Below are positions 17,274-26,740 of a stretch of DNA of 64,000 nt, piece after piece. The DNA lies in assembly GCA_013359135.1 (NCBI GenBank), contig JABWCN010000005.1, positions 1-64,000 on the forward strand. The letters are read 5' to 3'. The position numbers and the translations under genes are program-made. This stretch comes from Pseudobdellovibrionaceae bacterium. Lineage in GTDB: Bacteria; Bdellovibrionota; Bdellovibrionia; Bdellovibrionales; Bdellovibrionaceae. The notes below the pieces were generated by a model. The model did not search any database. It was not told where the DNA came from and worked only from the letters and a program-made list of their open reading frames with translations. Numbering within the stretch: position 1 is the stretch's first letter; every line of letters starts with the position of its first letter.

Positions 17274-17948
17274 ATGTTACATCTTATTGCAACTCCTATT
17301 GGAGATTTAGACGAAATCACAGTCAAAGCCCTTGAAGTTCTTAGAAAAGTTGAAATCGTCATTTGCGAGTCTACCAAAGAAACAGGGAAACTTCTGCGTC
17401 ATCATCAAATTTCTGGGAAAAAATATGAACTACTAAATGAGCATTCAACACCAGATGATGTCAAAAGACTTGCAGAATTAGCAAAAGAGTTTGATGTCGC
17501 CTTAGTCTCTGATTGTGGCACTCCTGGGTTTTGTGATCCTGGAAGTGATTTAGTTACTCTTTGTCGTAATAAAAGCATTCCCATAAAAAATCACTTAGGC
17601 CCCTCGAGCTTGATGGGCCTCATTAGTCTTTCCGGACTCAAATTTAGTGAATTTGTATTTAAAGGTTTCTTAAGCCAAGAAAGCGAACTACGTGAGTCTC
17701 AACTTAAAGACTTAGTCAAAGAAATGGCTCAATTTCAAAGACCTTTTGTTTTGATGGACACACCATACCGTTTTCAAAGAACTCTGTCTGATTTAGAAAG
17801 ATTTTTTCCACAAAACATAGTAGTTCTAGCTATAAATTTAGCAACTCCAGAAGAATTAGTTCTAAAAGGTACGGCCTCCCAACTTCTTTATAATCAACTT
17901 CCTAAAAAAGCAGAATTTATTTTATTTCTAACTCCAGATAAGTATTAA
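17274..17948 (+). CDS. RsmI-like SAM-dependent tetrapyrrole-methylase-fold protein, short form
   Basis: 224 residues. The N-terminal block ATPIGDLDEIT, VSDCGTPGFCDPG and the FKGFL segment match RsmI, which 2'-O-methylates C1402 of 16S rRNA. Standard RsmI is about 280 residues; this one stops after the methylase fold and lacks the C-terminal extension. Short paralogues of this kind occur alongside full RsmI, so this may be a paralogue with another substrate. It sits between the HAD gene and hrpB in a probable operon. Confidence 0.82.
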   Translation: MLHLIATPIGDLDEITVKALEVLRKVEIVICESTKETGKLLRHHQISGKKYELLNEHSTPDDVKRLAELAKEFDVALVSDCGTPGFCDPGSDLVTLCRNKSIPIKNHLGPSSLMGLISLSGLKFSEFVFKGFLSQESELRESQLKDLVKEMAQFQRPFVLMDTPYRFQRTLSDLERFFPQNIVVLAINLATPEELVLKGTASQLLYNQLPKKAEFILFLTPDKY

Positions 17949-17967
17949 ATCCTTTGAAGGTCTCCAT

Positions 17968-20556
17968 ATGAAGCAACTCGAACTTTTACCTATTGACCTT
18001 CACATTCAAGAGATTGCCGATTTGATAAATAAACATCAAAATGTTGTTATTAAATCAAGTCCTGGAAGTGGTAAAACAACTCGTATTCCTCCCAAACTTA
18101 ATACTTACTTCAAAAAAATCTTAGTCTTAGAACCACGAAGAATCGCTGCCATCAGTGCTGCAAAAAGAATTGCGACAGAACAAGGTTGGGAACTAGGAGA
18201 AAAAGTAGGATACCAAGTCAGGTTCGATAAAAAATACTCCGACAAAACAGAAATTGTTTTTTTAACCGAGGCTTTACTTGCAAAATTTTTACTACATCAA
18301 AACTATTTAGCAACTATAGACTTAATCATTCTTGATGAGTTTCATGAACGTAGTCAGTGGACAGATCTCTGTCTTGGGTTAATAAAAGAATGGCAAGACT
18401 TAGGATTAAAAACTAAACTCTTATTGCTTTCGGCTACTTTAGACACAGTGAAGATTAAAAATTATCTTACCGACTGTGAACTATTTGAGTTAGAACTACC
18501 ACACTTCCCATTAGAAATAGTCTATAGCAAAGTTCCACTTAGAATTAACTTCGATCAAGATCTCATCGCAAGAATTATACTGTCTTTAGAAACCGCAAAA
18601 CAAAAGGGCAAAGAAAACATTCTTGTATTTCTTCCAGGAACTTATGAAATTGCAAAAGTTTTTGAAAAAATTAAGGCAACTCCAGCTCTTGCAGAATACA
18701 ATACTAATATTCTGCATGGCAACTTACCACTTGAGGAGCAGCAAAGAGTAGTCACAAATAATGAATTTAAAAAAAATATTATACTCTCAACTAACATAGC
18801 GGAATCTTCTTTAACTATTAACGGTGTTGATGCTGTTGTAGATTCTGGGCTAGTAAAAAGTAGCACTTACAACTTCAACGCAGAAATTACAGAGTTAAAT
18901 TTAAAAAAGATATCTCTGTCCTCAGCAGAACAGAGACAAGGACGAGCGCATAGACAAAAACCAGGAATTGTTTTTAAACTATGGACTCCTCTTGACGAAA
19001 AATCTATGGAGCCTTTCAACCAAGTTGAAATATTAAGTTGTGATCTAACCCAGCCTCTTTTGTACTTAAGTCATTTTGGCATCTCTAGTAAAAACTCATT
19101 TTCAAGTTTTTCCTGGTTTGAGTCACCAGTTCTAGAGAACCTAAAACAGTGCAGTAATGACTTAATTGAAAAAAACTTAATTACAGACGATCAAATAAGC
19201 TTCTTAGGAAAAATGTGTTTATCTTTAAATCTAGATTACCATTTTTGTATTTTTTTATTTCTTGCAGATAAACTTAATCTTCTAGTTCAGAGTATAGAAC
19301 TTGTTTCATTGTTGTCAGAAAAAAAAGAACTTTTTACTTTGGATTATAATAAGTCAGAACCTACTTATTCTGACCTTTTTGTGCGCTGGGAAACTTTTAA
19401 AAAAAAACCACAAGAGTTTTCTTTGCTGCAAAAAAATATTGTTTTTTTGCAGCAACAATTTTCAAAGACAAAACAAGAAATTGATACCAATGCTGAAGAA
19501 AAGAAATCTTCAGAAATTTTAATAAAAAATTTAATTTTAGAATTCAACAAACTCTATACGCAAGATTCTCACAAGCAGCTTCAACTGGATACAACAAGCA
19601 AACTTAGATTCCTATTTGATTTTGTTTTCATTGATAAAATCTGCCGCCGACGTCCTTCTGAAAAAAACAAGTCAGACTATTTGAATACAGCAGCTAATAA
19701 ATTCAGTTCTGAAGTAATTATTCTCAATCGCAACCAAACGAGTTTTATCAATAACAAACAAGAGTTTTTTTTAAATCTCAAAAGCTCAATTAACACCCAA
19801 GGTGATATTATCTGCGAATGGTTGCACTTTATTCCTTCTGAACGGGTAAATCAATTGCTTGAAAAAGAGATTCGGAGTTCTTTTCAAATCGTTTTTAATG
19901 AAAATACTGATAGTTTTTCAAAGAAAAAAGTTTTCACATACAAGAGTATGGTCTTTAAAACAATTGAAGGTCTTGCTCTTGAAGACTCTGAAAAGCAATT
20001 AGCCATTGCCAATTACCTTAAAAATATTTTTAAAAAAAATAAACTAGCTTTCAAACCTTTAAATTTATTTTTTAGAAGAATTAGTTTTCTAAAATCCCAA
20101 GGGCTTGTTGTAAATGAAGAAAATATTCCCTGGGAACAGATTATTGATGATATTTGCTACAACGAAACTAGCTTAGAAAAAGTCCAAGAAAAAGACTGGC
20201 AAATTTTTATTAATCTTCATCTTGATAATGACCTGAAGCTACTGATAAAAGATGGTGCACCCCTAATTTGGGAGAATGCTCAATCTGAAAAGAAGTTTAA
20301 AATTGACTATGACCACAATGAAGCTTTTATCGAGGCTAGGTTACAAAACTTTATTGGCATGAAGGAACATCCAAAAATTTCTAGAATTAATTTTCCACTT
20401 AAAATTGTTATTCTAGGACCAAATATGAGACCAATTCAAGTTACCAAAGATATCATTGGATTTTGGAAAAGCTCCTACCCTGAAATTAGAAAAGAAATGA
20501 AGGGCCGATACCCTAAACATTCTTGGCCTGAAGATCCTACAAAAAATGAATTTTAA
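17968..20556 (+). CDS. hrpB: ATP-dependent helicase HrpB
   Basis: 862 residues, DEAH-family. Walker A SPGSGKTT (31-38), LEPRRIAA, motif II LDEFHERS (the DEFH form typical of HrpB), SAT, and helicase-C motifs NIAESSLTI and QRQGRAHR are all present. The C-terminal HrpB domain ends in SYPEIRKEMKGRYPKHSWP, which is diagnostic. It is an RNA-type helicase of poorly known cellular role. The middle (about 440-620) is more charged and less conserved than in proteobacterial HrpB. Confidence 0.92.
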   Translation: MKQLELLPIDLHIQEIADLINKHQNVVIKSSPGSGKTTRIPPKLNTYFKKILVLEPRRIAAISAAKRIATEQGWELGEKVGYQVRFDKKYSDKTEIVFLTEALLAKFLLHQNYLATIDLIILDEFHERSQWTDLCLGLIKEWQDLGLKTKLLLLSATLDTVKIKNYLTDCELFELELPHFPLEIVYSKVPLRINFDQDLIARIILSLETAKQKGKENILVFLPGTYEIAKVFEKIKATPALAEYNTNILHGNLPLEEQQRVVTNNEFKKNIILSTNIAESSLTINGVDAVVDSGLVKSSTYNFNAEITELNLKKISLSSAEQRQGRAHRQKPGIVFKLWTPLDEKSMEPFNQVEILSCDLTQPLLYLSHFGISSKNSFSSFSWFESPVLENLKQCSNDLIEKNLITDDQISFLGKMCLSLNLDYHFCIFLFLADKLNLLVQSIELVSLLSEKKELFTLDYNKSEPTYSDLFVRWETFKKKPQEFSLLQKNIVFLQQQFSKTKQEIDTNAEEKKSSEILIKNLILEFNKLYTQDSHKQLQLDTTSKLRFLFDFVFIDKICRRRPSEKNKSDYLNTAANKFSSEVIILNRNQTSFINNKQEFFLNLKSSINTQGDIICEWLHFIPSERVNQLLEKEIRSSFQIVFNENTDSFSKKKVFTYKSMVFKTIEGLALEDSEKQLAIANYLKNIFKKNKLAFKPLNLFFRRISFLKSQGLVVNEENIPWEQIIDDICYNETSLEKVQEKDWQIFINLHLDNDLKLLIKDGAPLIWENAQSEKKFKIDYDHNEAFIEARLQNFIGMKEHPKISRINFPLKIVILGPNMRPIQVTKDIIGFWKSSYPEIRKEMKGRYPKHSWPEDPTKNEF

Positions 20557-20642
20557 TTCTATTACGCAGACCCTAATTCAATACTAACTAGAGCAACTAG
20601 AAGTTGATTGACTTCAATTCCCCGATCTCATTATAAGAGGTT

Positions 20643-21683
20643 ATGGAAACGATTAAGTCAAAATCCAAAAAAGTTTCAAAAAAGTTCACTCGTTTATTTA
20701 AACGTGTAACTACTGCCCTTACTGGTCGCTTCAAAAAAAAACCAGTTCATCGACCACTTGAGCCATTAATTGAACCCGTTCCAAAAGATATTTTACTTGA
20801 AAATATTGGTAAAATGAAACTTATCTACAGTTCTCAAACAAGTAAAACTCCTATTGGTGTTTACATGGCTCAAGGCTTTCAAATTCCTGATTTAATGCTT
20901 GAAATTGGACGCTTACGAGAAAAAGTCTTCCGCACTGTCAATGAAGGTACAGGTAAATCCTGTGATATTGATGAATTTGATTCATTTTATCACCATATTG
21001 TAGCCATTGATGAAGAAAGTAAACGCGTTTTAGGGGCCTATCGTCTAGGGCTTGTAGATAAAATTTTAAAAACAACTGGATCAGAAGGGCTTTATACTCA
21101 TACGCTTTTTAAATACGATGGTTTACTTAATAGTTTTTTTAACGACTCAATAGAATTAGGAAGATCTTTTGTAGATGATGAGGCAGGTAGAGCAGCTCTC
21201 AGAGCCCTTGACTCTATTTGGAAAGGTATCGGTGCTTTTCTTGCTGAAAACCCTCACTATCGCTATCTAATTGGGCCAGTAAGTATATCTAATAGCTATT
21301 CTACTAATTCAAAACTTTTAATGATTTACTATCTCAATAAAAATTTCAAATCGGAATTAAGTACCCATGTGAAACCCAGAAAACCTGTTAAACTTAAATC
21401 CTCTTTTGATAAAGAACTTAAAAAAGTCGCCGAAGATCTGAAGAGTTTCACAGAACTTGATGAATGGGTCAAAAAATATGATCAAACTGTGATTCCCTCT
21501 TTACTTAAAAGTTATGGAAAATTTAAAGCTCAATATTTAAGTTTTAATTTTGATCCTGATTTTAATACAATTGATGGGTTAATTATGGTTGATTTATTAG
21601 CTGCTCCCAAAGAAGAAGTTATTAAACATATGGGAGTTGACTCCTATGAAAAGTTTCTTGAGCACTACCGTAGATTAAGCTAA
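20643..21683 (+). CDS. GNAT-type N-acyltransferase (hemolysin/ornithine-acyltransferase-like)
   Basis: 346 residues. After a very basic N-terminus (Lys/Arg-rich, first 40 residues), a GNAT fold resembling the OlsB/hemolysin acyltransferase group is seen at about 70-240: IGRLREKVFR, a DEFDSFYHHIVA block, the ELGRSFV strand and IGPVSISN. This group moves acyl chains from ACP onto amino acids or lipids, for example in ornithine-lipid synthesis. The basic tail suggests membrane-surface contact. AAGAGG precedes the ATG. The last 4 bases overlap the stop of the convergent HD-GYP gene. Confidence 0.75.
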   Translation: METIKSKSKKVSKKFTRLFKRVTTALTGRFKKKPVHRPLEPLIEPVPKDILLENIGKMKLIYSSQTSKTPIGVYMAQGFQIPDLMLEIGRLREKVFRTVNEGTGKSCDIDEFDSFYHHIVAIDEESKRVLGAYRLGLVDKILKTTGSEGLYTHTLFKYDGLLNSFFNDSIELGRSFVDDEAGRAALRALDSIWKGIGAFLAENPHYRYLIGPVSISNSYSTNSKLLMIYYLNKNFKSELSTHVKPRKPVKLKSSFDKELKKVAEDLKSFTELDEWVKKYDQTVIPSLLKSYGKFKAQYLSFNFDPDFNTIDGLIMVDLLAAPKEEVIKHMGVDSYEKFLEHYRRLS

Positions 21684-22675
21684 GACACAATTTTAACTGA
21701 TGCTTTTCTAATTCCAAACATTAGTACATTCTTTAATGCATTAAAGCACTCTTTATTAAAGGGTTGGCCTAAGACATTTTCAATATATGTTATGGCCTCG
21801 TCAGGATCTCTAGCTTCTGGATTATGAACATCTACAAAAGATACCTCACAAAATGTATCCGCTAATGCGACCACTTTTGAAAATGGATGCAATCTGACAT
21901 CTCTATAAGCTCTGGGATATCCTTGACCAATGGCATTCTCGTGATGTTCATATACTATAGCTAACACTTCCTGAGGAACATTTTCCACTGTTCTTAGAAT
22001 TTCTAAGCCTCTGAATGGATGCTTTTGATAATATTCTAAATCTTCCGATGTGTACTCAATTCTAGGTTTTTTTAAAAACTCCTTAGGGTATTCTTTCAAT
22101 CCAATATCGTGAAGAATTCCACCCAAAGCCATTTTTTCAAGTATTGATGGATTATTCCAACCTTTGGATTGAGATATCATTACTGAAATCATGCTTGTCG
22201 CCATAGAATGTTTAACAAGCTCTTCAGATACACCGTTTAAAATATTCATCAAGGTATTTAGTTTTGGTGTTTCTTCAATCAAACGAATCACTGAATTAGC
22301 TACAAACTTTGAGTGACCTAAAGCTTCATGACTAAAACCTAAATGACTAACAGTATTAAAGACACTATTAAGAGTTTTAGACAAAACAGTTGCTTTGGCT
22401 TCAGTCGATATTTTATCATTCTTCATTATTTCATTTGATGCCAAAACTCTAAGAGCTGAAAATTTCCTTAAATCCATTTTCTTAATATAAACTTCATTGG
22501 AAATTTTCACTTTATCAAAAAAATGTAATTCCTTGAGCCGTTCTTTTGTACCTTCTCGGCCAATCAAGACAAAATTATTTTCCCCAAGCTTAAGGAAAAT
22601 ATCTCCGGGTAATGTCACATTTGGTAAAATATCATCTAGACTTATGGACACTAGTCCATCAACTTCATTCCTCAT
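21680..22675 (-). CDS. HD-GYP domain protein, probable c-di-GMP phosphodiesterase
   Basis: 331 residues. An N-terminal region of about 110 residues of unknown fold is followed by an HD-GYP domain (about 115-320). The metal-binding HD is in GGILHDIG, and the GYP-side motif reads HHENAIGQGYPR. Both signatures are intact, so hydrolysis of c-di-GMP is plausible; activity is inference. No receiver or membrane segment is present. No Shine-Dalgarno is clear before the ATG at 22675. It is the terminal gene on this strand and converges on the acyltransferase gene. Confidence 0.87.
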   Translation of the reverse strand: MRNEVDGLVSISLDDILPNVTLPGDIFLKLGENNFVLIGREGTKERLKELHFFDKVKISNEVYIKKMDLRKFSALRVLASNEIMKNDKISTEAKATVLSKTLNSVFNTVSHLGFSHEALGHSKFVANSVIRLIEETPKLNTLMNILNGVSEELVKHSMATSMISVMISQSKGWNNPSILEKMALGGILHDIGLKEYPKEFLKKPRIEYTSEDLEYYQKHPFRGLEILRTVENVPQEVLAIVYEHHENAIGQGYPRAYRDVRLHPFSKVVALADTFCEVSFVDVHNPEARDPDEAITYIENVLGQPFNKECFNALKNVLMFGIRKASVKIVS

Positions 22676-22766
22676 GCTAGTCTAATCGGCTGCGTTAAAA
22701 TTTTCTTTAACACAATACTTCAAATTAAAGGTCATTCTTATTTTGAGACAATAGTTCTTATTCTAC

Positions 22767-23261
22767 TCACTTAAGGCGATGGTTTAAACCCACAATTACC
22801 TCATCATCAGCAACGTCTTTTGTAACAACGCTGTTAGCACCAATTTGGACGCGATTTCCAATAGTAATAGGACCTAAAATTTTAGCTCCAGCCCCAACAA
22901 GGACTTTATTTTTTAAAGTTGGATGTCTCTTCACTGGCTCAAACTTAGCTCCACCCAACGTCACTCCGTGAAATAAAATACAGTCATCACCAACCTCAGC
23001 AGTCTCACCAATAACAAGGCCCATTCCATGATCGATAACTAACCGTTTTCCAATTGTGGCCCCAGGATGAATTTCTATTCCTGAAAGAAAACGTCCAATC
23101 TCTGAAAAAAATCTGGCAATAAAAAAACATCTCAAATGATAAAAGAAATGAGCTACTCTATAGAACAACAACACTCTTGGACCTGGATAAAGTAGAGCAA
23201 TTTCAAATAAGCTTTTAGCTGCAGGATCGTAATTCTTATAAGCTTTTAATAATCCAAACAT
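22767..23261 (-). CDS. cysE: Serine O-acetyltransferase, short form
   Basis: 164 residues. A left-handed beta-helix hexapeptide enzyme with [17 protein letters not shown] and [10 protein letters not shown], the CysE/EpsC signature. It makes O-acetylserine from serine and acetyl-CoA, the first step of cysteine synthesis. The length matches the short form lacking the large N-terminal helical domain. It is the last gene of the purH-led minus-strand run; the preceding gene stops 16 bases away and its stop lies in this gene's Shine-Dalgarno (TAAGGAGA). Confidence 0.94.
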   Translation of the reverse strand: MFGLLKAYKNYDPAAKSLFEIALLYPGPRVLLFYRVAHFFYHLRCFFIARFFSEIGRFLSGIEIHPGATIGKRLVIDHGMGLVIGETAEVGDDCILFHGVTLGGAKFEPVKRHPTLKNKVLVGAGAKILGPITIGNRVQIGANSVVTKDVADDEVIVGLNHRLK

Positions 23262-23277
23262 TAAGCTACAAATCTCC

Positions 23278-24240
23278 TTAATACTTTGCGTTTAAGTCTT
23301 CCAATAAAAAGTATCTTTCAAAAGACTCATTAAAACGCGACCACTTTTCCCCACTGGCCTTTTCGGAATTAATAAATGTATGTATTTGATTAACTTTACT
23401 ATCAAGATCATCAATGTAGGCAACTAAAAAAGCCTCCAAACATTTTGGACGCTTTGGTGAACCATATTCCAGACGCCCGTGATGACTTAATACAATGTGT
23501 TTAAGTAGATCCTTCAACTCTAAAGGGAAACCAAATATTCTCGAACTTTTTTTGTCAATCAACTCACAGGCAATTTCCATGTGACCTATGAGACGCCCCC
23601 TATCCGTATACCCCACTGAGTTTTCAAATTCTAGCTCCCACAATTTACCAATGTCGTGGAAAATAGCTCCAAAATAAAGCAAATCTCGATTTAAAAAAGA
23701 ATAATGCTGTGACAATGGTTTTAGTATTTTTAAAATCGATAAAATATGTTCTAAAAGACCTCCAACCCAAGCATGATGTATTGTTTTGGCGGCTGGTGCT
23801 TTGTACATCAGGGGCTTAATTTCAGGATCTTCTAACACGGAAAAAACTAGCTGCCGTATATGTTCATTCTTTATATCTTTTGCAAATTGGAAAACTTCGG
23901 TAAACATATCTTCTGATGAAAAATGAGACTTCAATACAAAATCATCAAAATTGAAATCTGCGCTTTCGACTTTTAAAATTTTAGATAAAATTAATTGTTT
24001 TCGATTTTGAAATAACTGAACATTGCCTTTGATTTGAACCAAATTTCCAACCTCAAACTCCTTACTTAATTCATCCACATTATCCCAAACTCTAGCATCG
24101 ATATTACCTGTGTTATCTCCAAGTAAAATTGACATAAATGGCTTTCCAGTTTTACCAAGACTCAGGTTTTTTTCTTTAACTAAATAGACGCTGGTCACTT
24201 GTTCTTTATCTTTTAAATCTTTTATAAAAATTCTATCCAT
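23278..24240 (-). CDS. yhaM: 3'-5' exoribonuclease YhaM family (OB fold plus HD domain)
   Basis: 320 residues from the ATG at 24240. An N-terminal OB-fold nucleic-acid-binding domain (about 5-95) precedes an HD domain with [11 protein letters not shown] and IFHDIGK, the YhaM order. This enzyme trims RNA 3' ends in Firmicutes and relatives. The open frame extends to a TTG at 24255, but the ATG gives the family's usual beginning (MDRIFIKDL) and starts two bases after the preceding stop (TAAttATG). It sits in the purH-led run. Confidence 0.88.
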   Translation of the reverse strand: MDRIFIKDLKDKEQVTSVYLVKEKNLSLGKTGKPFMSILLGDNTGNIDARVWDNVDELSKEFEVGNLVQIKGNVQLFQNRKQLILSKILKVESADFNFDDFVLKSHFSSEDMFTEVFQFAKDIKNEHIRQLVFSVLEDPEIKPLMYKAPAAKTIHHAWVGGLLEHILSILKILKPLSQHYSFLNRDLLYFGAIFHDIGKLWELEFENSVGYTDRGRLIGHMEIACELIDKKSSRIFGFPLELKDLLKHIVLSHHGRLEYGSPKRPKCLEAFLVAYIDDLDSKVNQIHTFINSEKASGEKWSRFNESFERYFLLEDLNAKY

Positions 24241-24242
24241 AA

Positions 24243-24971
24243 TTATTCCCGACAAAAGTATTCTGGTTTAGTTGAATCATAAATTTTAATTTGAGAAATA
24301 TACAATTTGTTATCTAGTTTTTTAACAAAAATAAAATGCCCTCCTAGGACGCTAACGTGACGGCTTTCAGTAACATTAACTTTAATTCCTTTTTTTGAGT
24401 TTTCACTGGCCCACTTTTTACTAATATCAAAATACACATTACAACCTGAACCAAAGATCTCGCTGTCTATTTTTCGCTTGCGACTTAGGCTAAAAAAATA
24501 AACTTGAAGCTGACCAGAATCTTTTGCTTCACCTGGTGAGAATTTGATAAAAAATGAGCCTTTATCCCCTACAACAAAATCTTTTAAATCTAACTCTCCT
24601 CCACCCATTCCGTAACTGATTTCAACTTCTTTATCTTTTATAATTCCTTCTTGTTGAGCTGATAGTGAGATTTTTAATGGCATCCACACAATAATTGGAG
24701 AATCAACTTTTTTTGTTTCGACTTCTTTATTTTCTTGATTAGAATCTGCCTTTCCATGACCTGCTTCTTCAATGGGTTTACTTTCTAATTTCTCGCCATC
24801 AATGATTAAATCCCAAAGATCCGTTGGAATTTTGAAGTCTTTTGCAGACTTTGTCACTTCCACTAGAGTTGCATGAACAGCTTCATTATGGTCATGCTCT
24901 TTTGGAGACTCATTAGAATGAGCTACGAGATGAAATAGAAAAAAAACTAAACCGAACAAAAAAACTCTCAC
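24243..24971 (-). CDS. Secreted protein of unknown function, His-rich near its N-terminus
   Basis: 242 residues. Starts at GTG 24971, which overlaps the preceding stop by 4 bases (GTGA), and this start gives a clean signal peptide (about 1-18, ending VAHS). The mature N-terminus is His/Glu-rich (KEHDHNEAVH), followed by an acidic linker to about 85 and a beta-rich C-terminal region with a single Cys pair (C176 region and C240). I recognise no family. The close packing with yhaM and the TPR gene argues that it is real. Confidence 0.72.
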   Translation of the reverse strand: MRVFLFGLVFFLFHLVAHSNESPKEHDHNEAVHATLVEVTKSAKDFKIPTDLWDLIIDGEKLESKPIEEAGHGKADSNQENKEVETKKVDSPIIVWMPLKISLSAQQEGIIKDKEVEISYGMGGGELDLKDFVVGDKGSFFIKFSPGEAKDSGQLQVYFFSLSRKRKIDSEIFGSGCNVYFDISKKWASENSKKGIKVNVTESRHVSVLGGHFIFVKKLDNKLYISQIKIYDSTKPEYFCRE

Positions 24972-26731
24972 TCTGCTTTCTCCAAATTAGCCCTTTCAAC
25001 TAACAAAGGTCTAAATAACGGCTCTTTACGAATTCCCTCGTAAACACTAGTTTTCTGACCCTTATCAGCAAGGAACACACCTAGATTTGCTAGATATGCC
25101 CAATCGGGAAACTTGTTTAATAAATTCGCAAAAGCTTCCTTAGCACAAGAACTATTTTTCTCTGATAAACATGTCATTCCTTTATAGTAATAAGACACAG
25201 CAAAATTTGCCAAATCTCCTTTTTTTAATAAATGTCCAACCTTCATTGTCTCACCCTTAGCAAAAGCAAGATGTAATTGCATCAAATCATAGTGATTGCT
25301 TCCCTTGGCCAACAGGACTGAATTATTCATTATTTGTTCTGCTTTTTCAAATTGACCATTTTCTAGAGAACAATAGGTTTTTAATAGCGAAGACATCAGT
25401 TGCTTTTCATTCTGAACTATTTTATTGCAGACTTCATCCAAATACCCCCAGTCTGTTAAACTCCAATCAACAAGAGGATTCTTTGAAAATTTTTGACTGA
25501 CTCGTGGTAACGACTCTATAAGTTCAATATAATCATCATCAGAAATTGATCCATCAGCTTTTTTTAAACCGATACTAAGTAATTGCAATTCATTTCTAAG
25601 AAATGCTGTTGATTTTCTTACTGTATAAATCTCTTTTAAATTAAATGAAATTTCATCTTTGAATAAATCTTTAAACTCCAAATTCGTCAAACTTCTGATA
25701 AAAGTAAAATAACCGATATTTTCAAAGTTATCAGTTTTTGCTTCTGATAACTCTTTATAATTTTTTATAACATCTTTTTTTAATTCACTATTCATGATTA
25801 AGTTTTTGGTTTTTTTAAACTTAATCACTAAAGAATTTAAAAAGGGCCATTCACTCTTTGGATCTTGTATAAAACTATTTCTATAATACTCTTCTGCCTT
25901 ATTTGAATCTGCTTCCATTTGAAATGTTAAGCCAATAATATTAAGTAACTCAGATTTTTTCTTAGAATTACTTACTTTTTCAACATTTCGAATCAGCTCA
26001 GACCTGACTGCATTGGTTTCCTTTCCATACTGAACTCTAGCTGCACTTATACTTTCTGTAATCTCTTTAGGAATTTCTTTAGACTCTTTCAAATCATTAA
26101 ATAGTGTATAAGCTTCTTCATACAGCTTTAAATTGTTTAACCGAACAATTTGATTAAATTTTTCTTTATCTTTTCGGTTTTCTTGCATTGAATGAAAAAT
26201 TTTTAATCCCATCAATGCAATTCCAACAATTCCAACAAAAACAAAAAACCGTATTTGTAGATTTTTATTACTTTTCTTTATTAAATTTTTTACATTCTGA
26301 TCATCCAAAGAACCAAAATTTTTAGGAGCATTAACTACCTGGCTTACCTTCCCTTTAGGCGCATAATTAAATGGTGTCTCACGTAAAGGCTCAATATCTT
26401 TTATCTCATCAAAGTTAACCTCGATAGGCTTCAAAATTTGAGGTTTAGATGCCGTAATTGTAATCTGTGTATTGCTTGTAAGTGGACTTGTCTTAGTTTG
26501 TTCAGCATTCAATAGCTCTTTTTTAGCTCTCACCGTCTCCGTAATAAAAGGATACTCTCTGATATGACTCCATCTTGAAGTTGGTCGTCTCAACTCATCT
26601 ACAAAAGAAATTTGGTTAATGACTAACAGTTGAACAACTTCCTCTAAATTATAAGGCCCTTGTATTTTGGTTGAGGCCCTAACTAACCACATTTTTTCTT
26701 TAGGATTTACATCTTTAACTTCATTAGCCAT
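24968..26731 (-). CDS. Membrane protein with GYF_2 domain and TPR-like repeats
   Basis: 587 residues. A GYF_2-type domain lies at about 13-62 (IQGPYNLEEVVQLL), then a long polar linker, one membrane segment (about 160-180, FFVFVGIVGIALMGLKIF), and a helical repeat region to the C-terminus with TPR-like helices (for example near KAEEYYRNSFIQDP). The likely topology is a cytoplasmic GYF head and a periplasmic repeat domain. GYF domains of the same type occur in the PilZ protein at 12149-13006, so they may share a partner class. It lies 9 bases after purH and overlaps the next gene by 4. Confidence 0.8.
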   Translation of the reverse strand: MANEVKDVNPKEKMWLVRASTKIQGPYNLEEVVQLLVINQISFVDELRRPTSRWSHIREYPFITETVRAKKELLNAEQTKTSPLTSNTQITITASKPQILKPIEVNFDEIKDIEPLRETPFNYAPKGKVSQVVNAPKNFGSLDDQNVKNLIKKSNKNLQIRFFVFVGIVGIALMGLKIFHSMQENRKDKEKFNQIVRLNNLKLYEEAYTLFNDLKESKEIPKEITESISAARVQYGKETNAVRSELIRNVEKVSNSKKKSELLNIIGLTFQMEADSNKAEEYYRNSFIQDPKSEWPFLNSLVIKFKKTKNLIMNSELKKDVIKNYKELSEAKTDNFENIGYFTFIRSLTNLEFKDLFKDEISFNLKEIYTVRKSTAFLRNELQLLSIGLKKADGSISDDDYIELIESLPRVSQKFSKNPLVDWSLTDWGYLDEVCNKIVQNEKQLMSSLLKTYCSLENGQFEKAEQIMNNSVLLAKGSNHYDLMQLHLAFAKGETMKVGHLLKKGDLANFAVSYYYKGMTCLSEKNSSCAKEAFANLLNKFPDWAYLANLGVFLADKGQKTSVYEGIRKEPLFRPLLVERANLEKAE

Positions 26732-26740
26732 GAAGTTATT

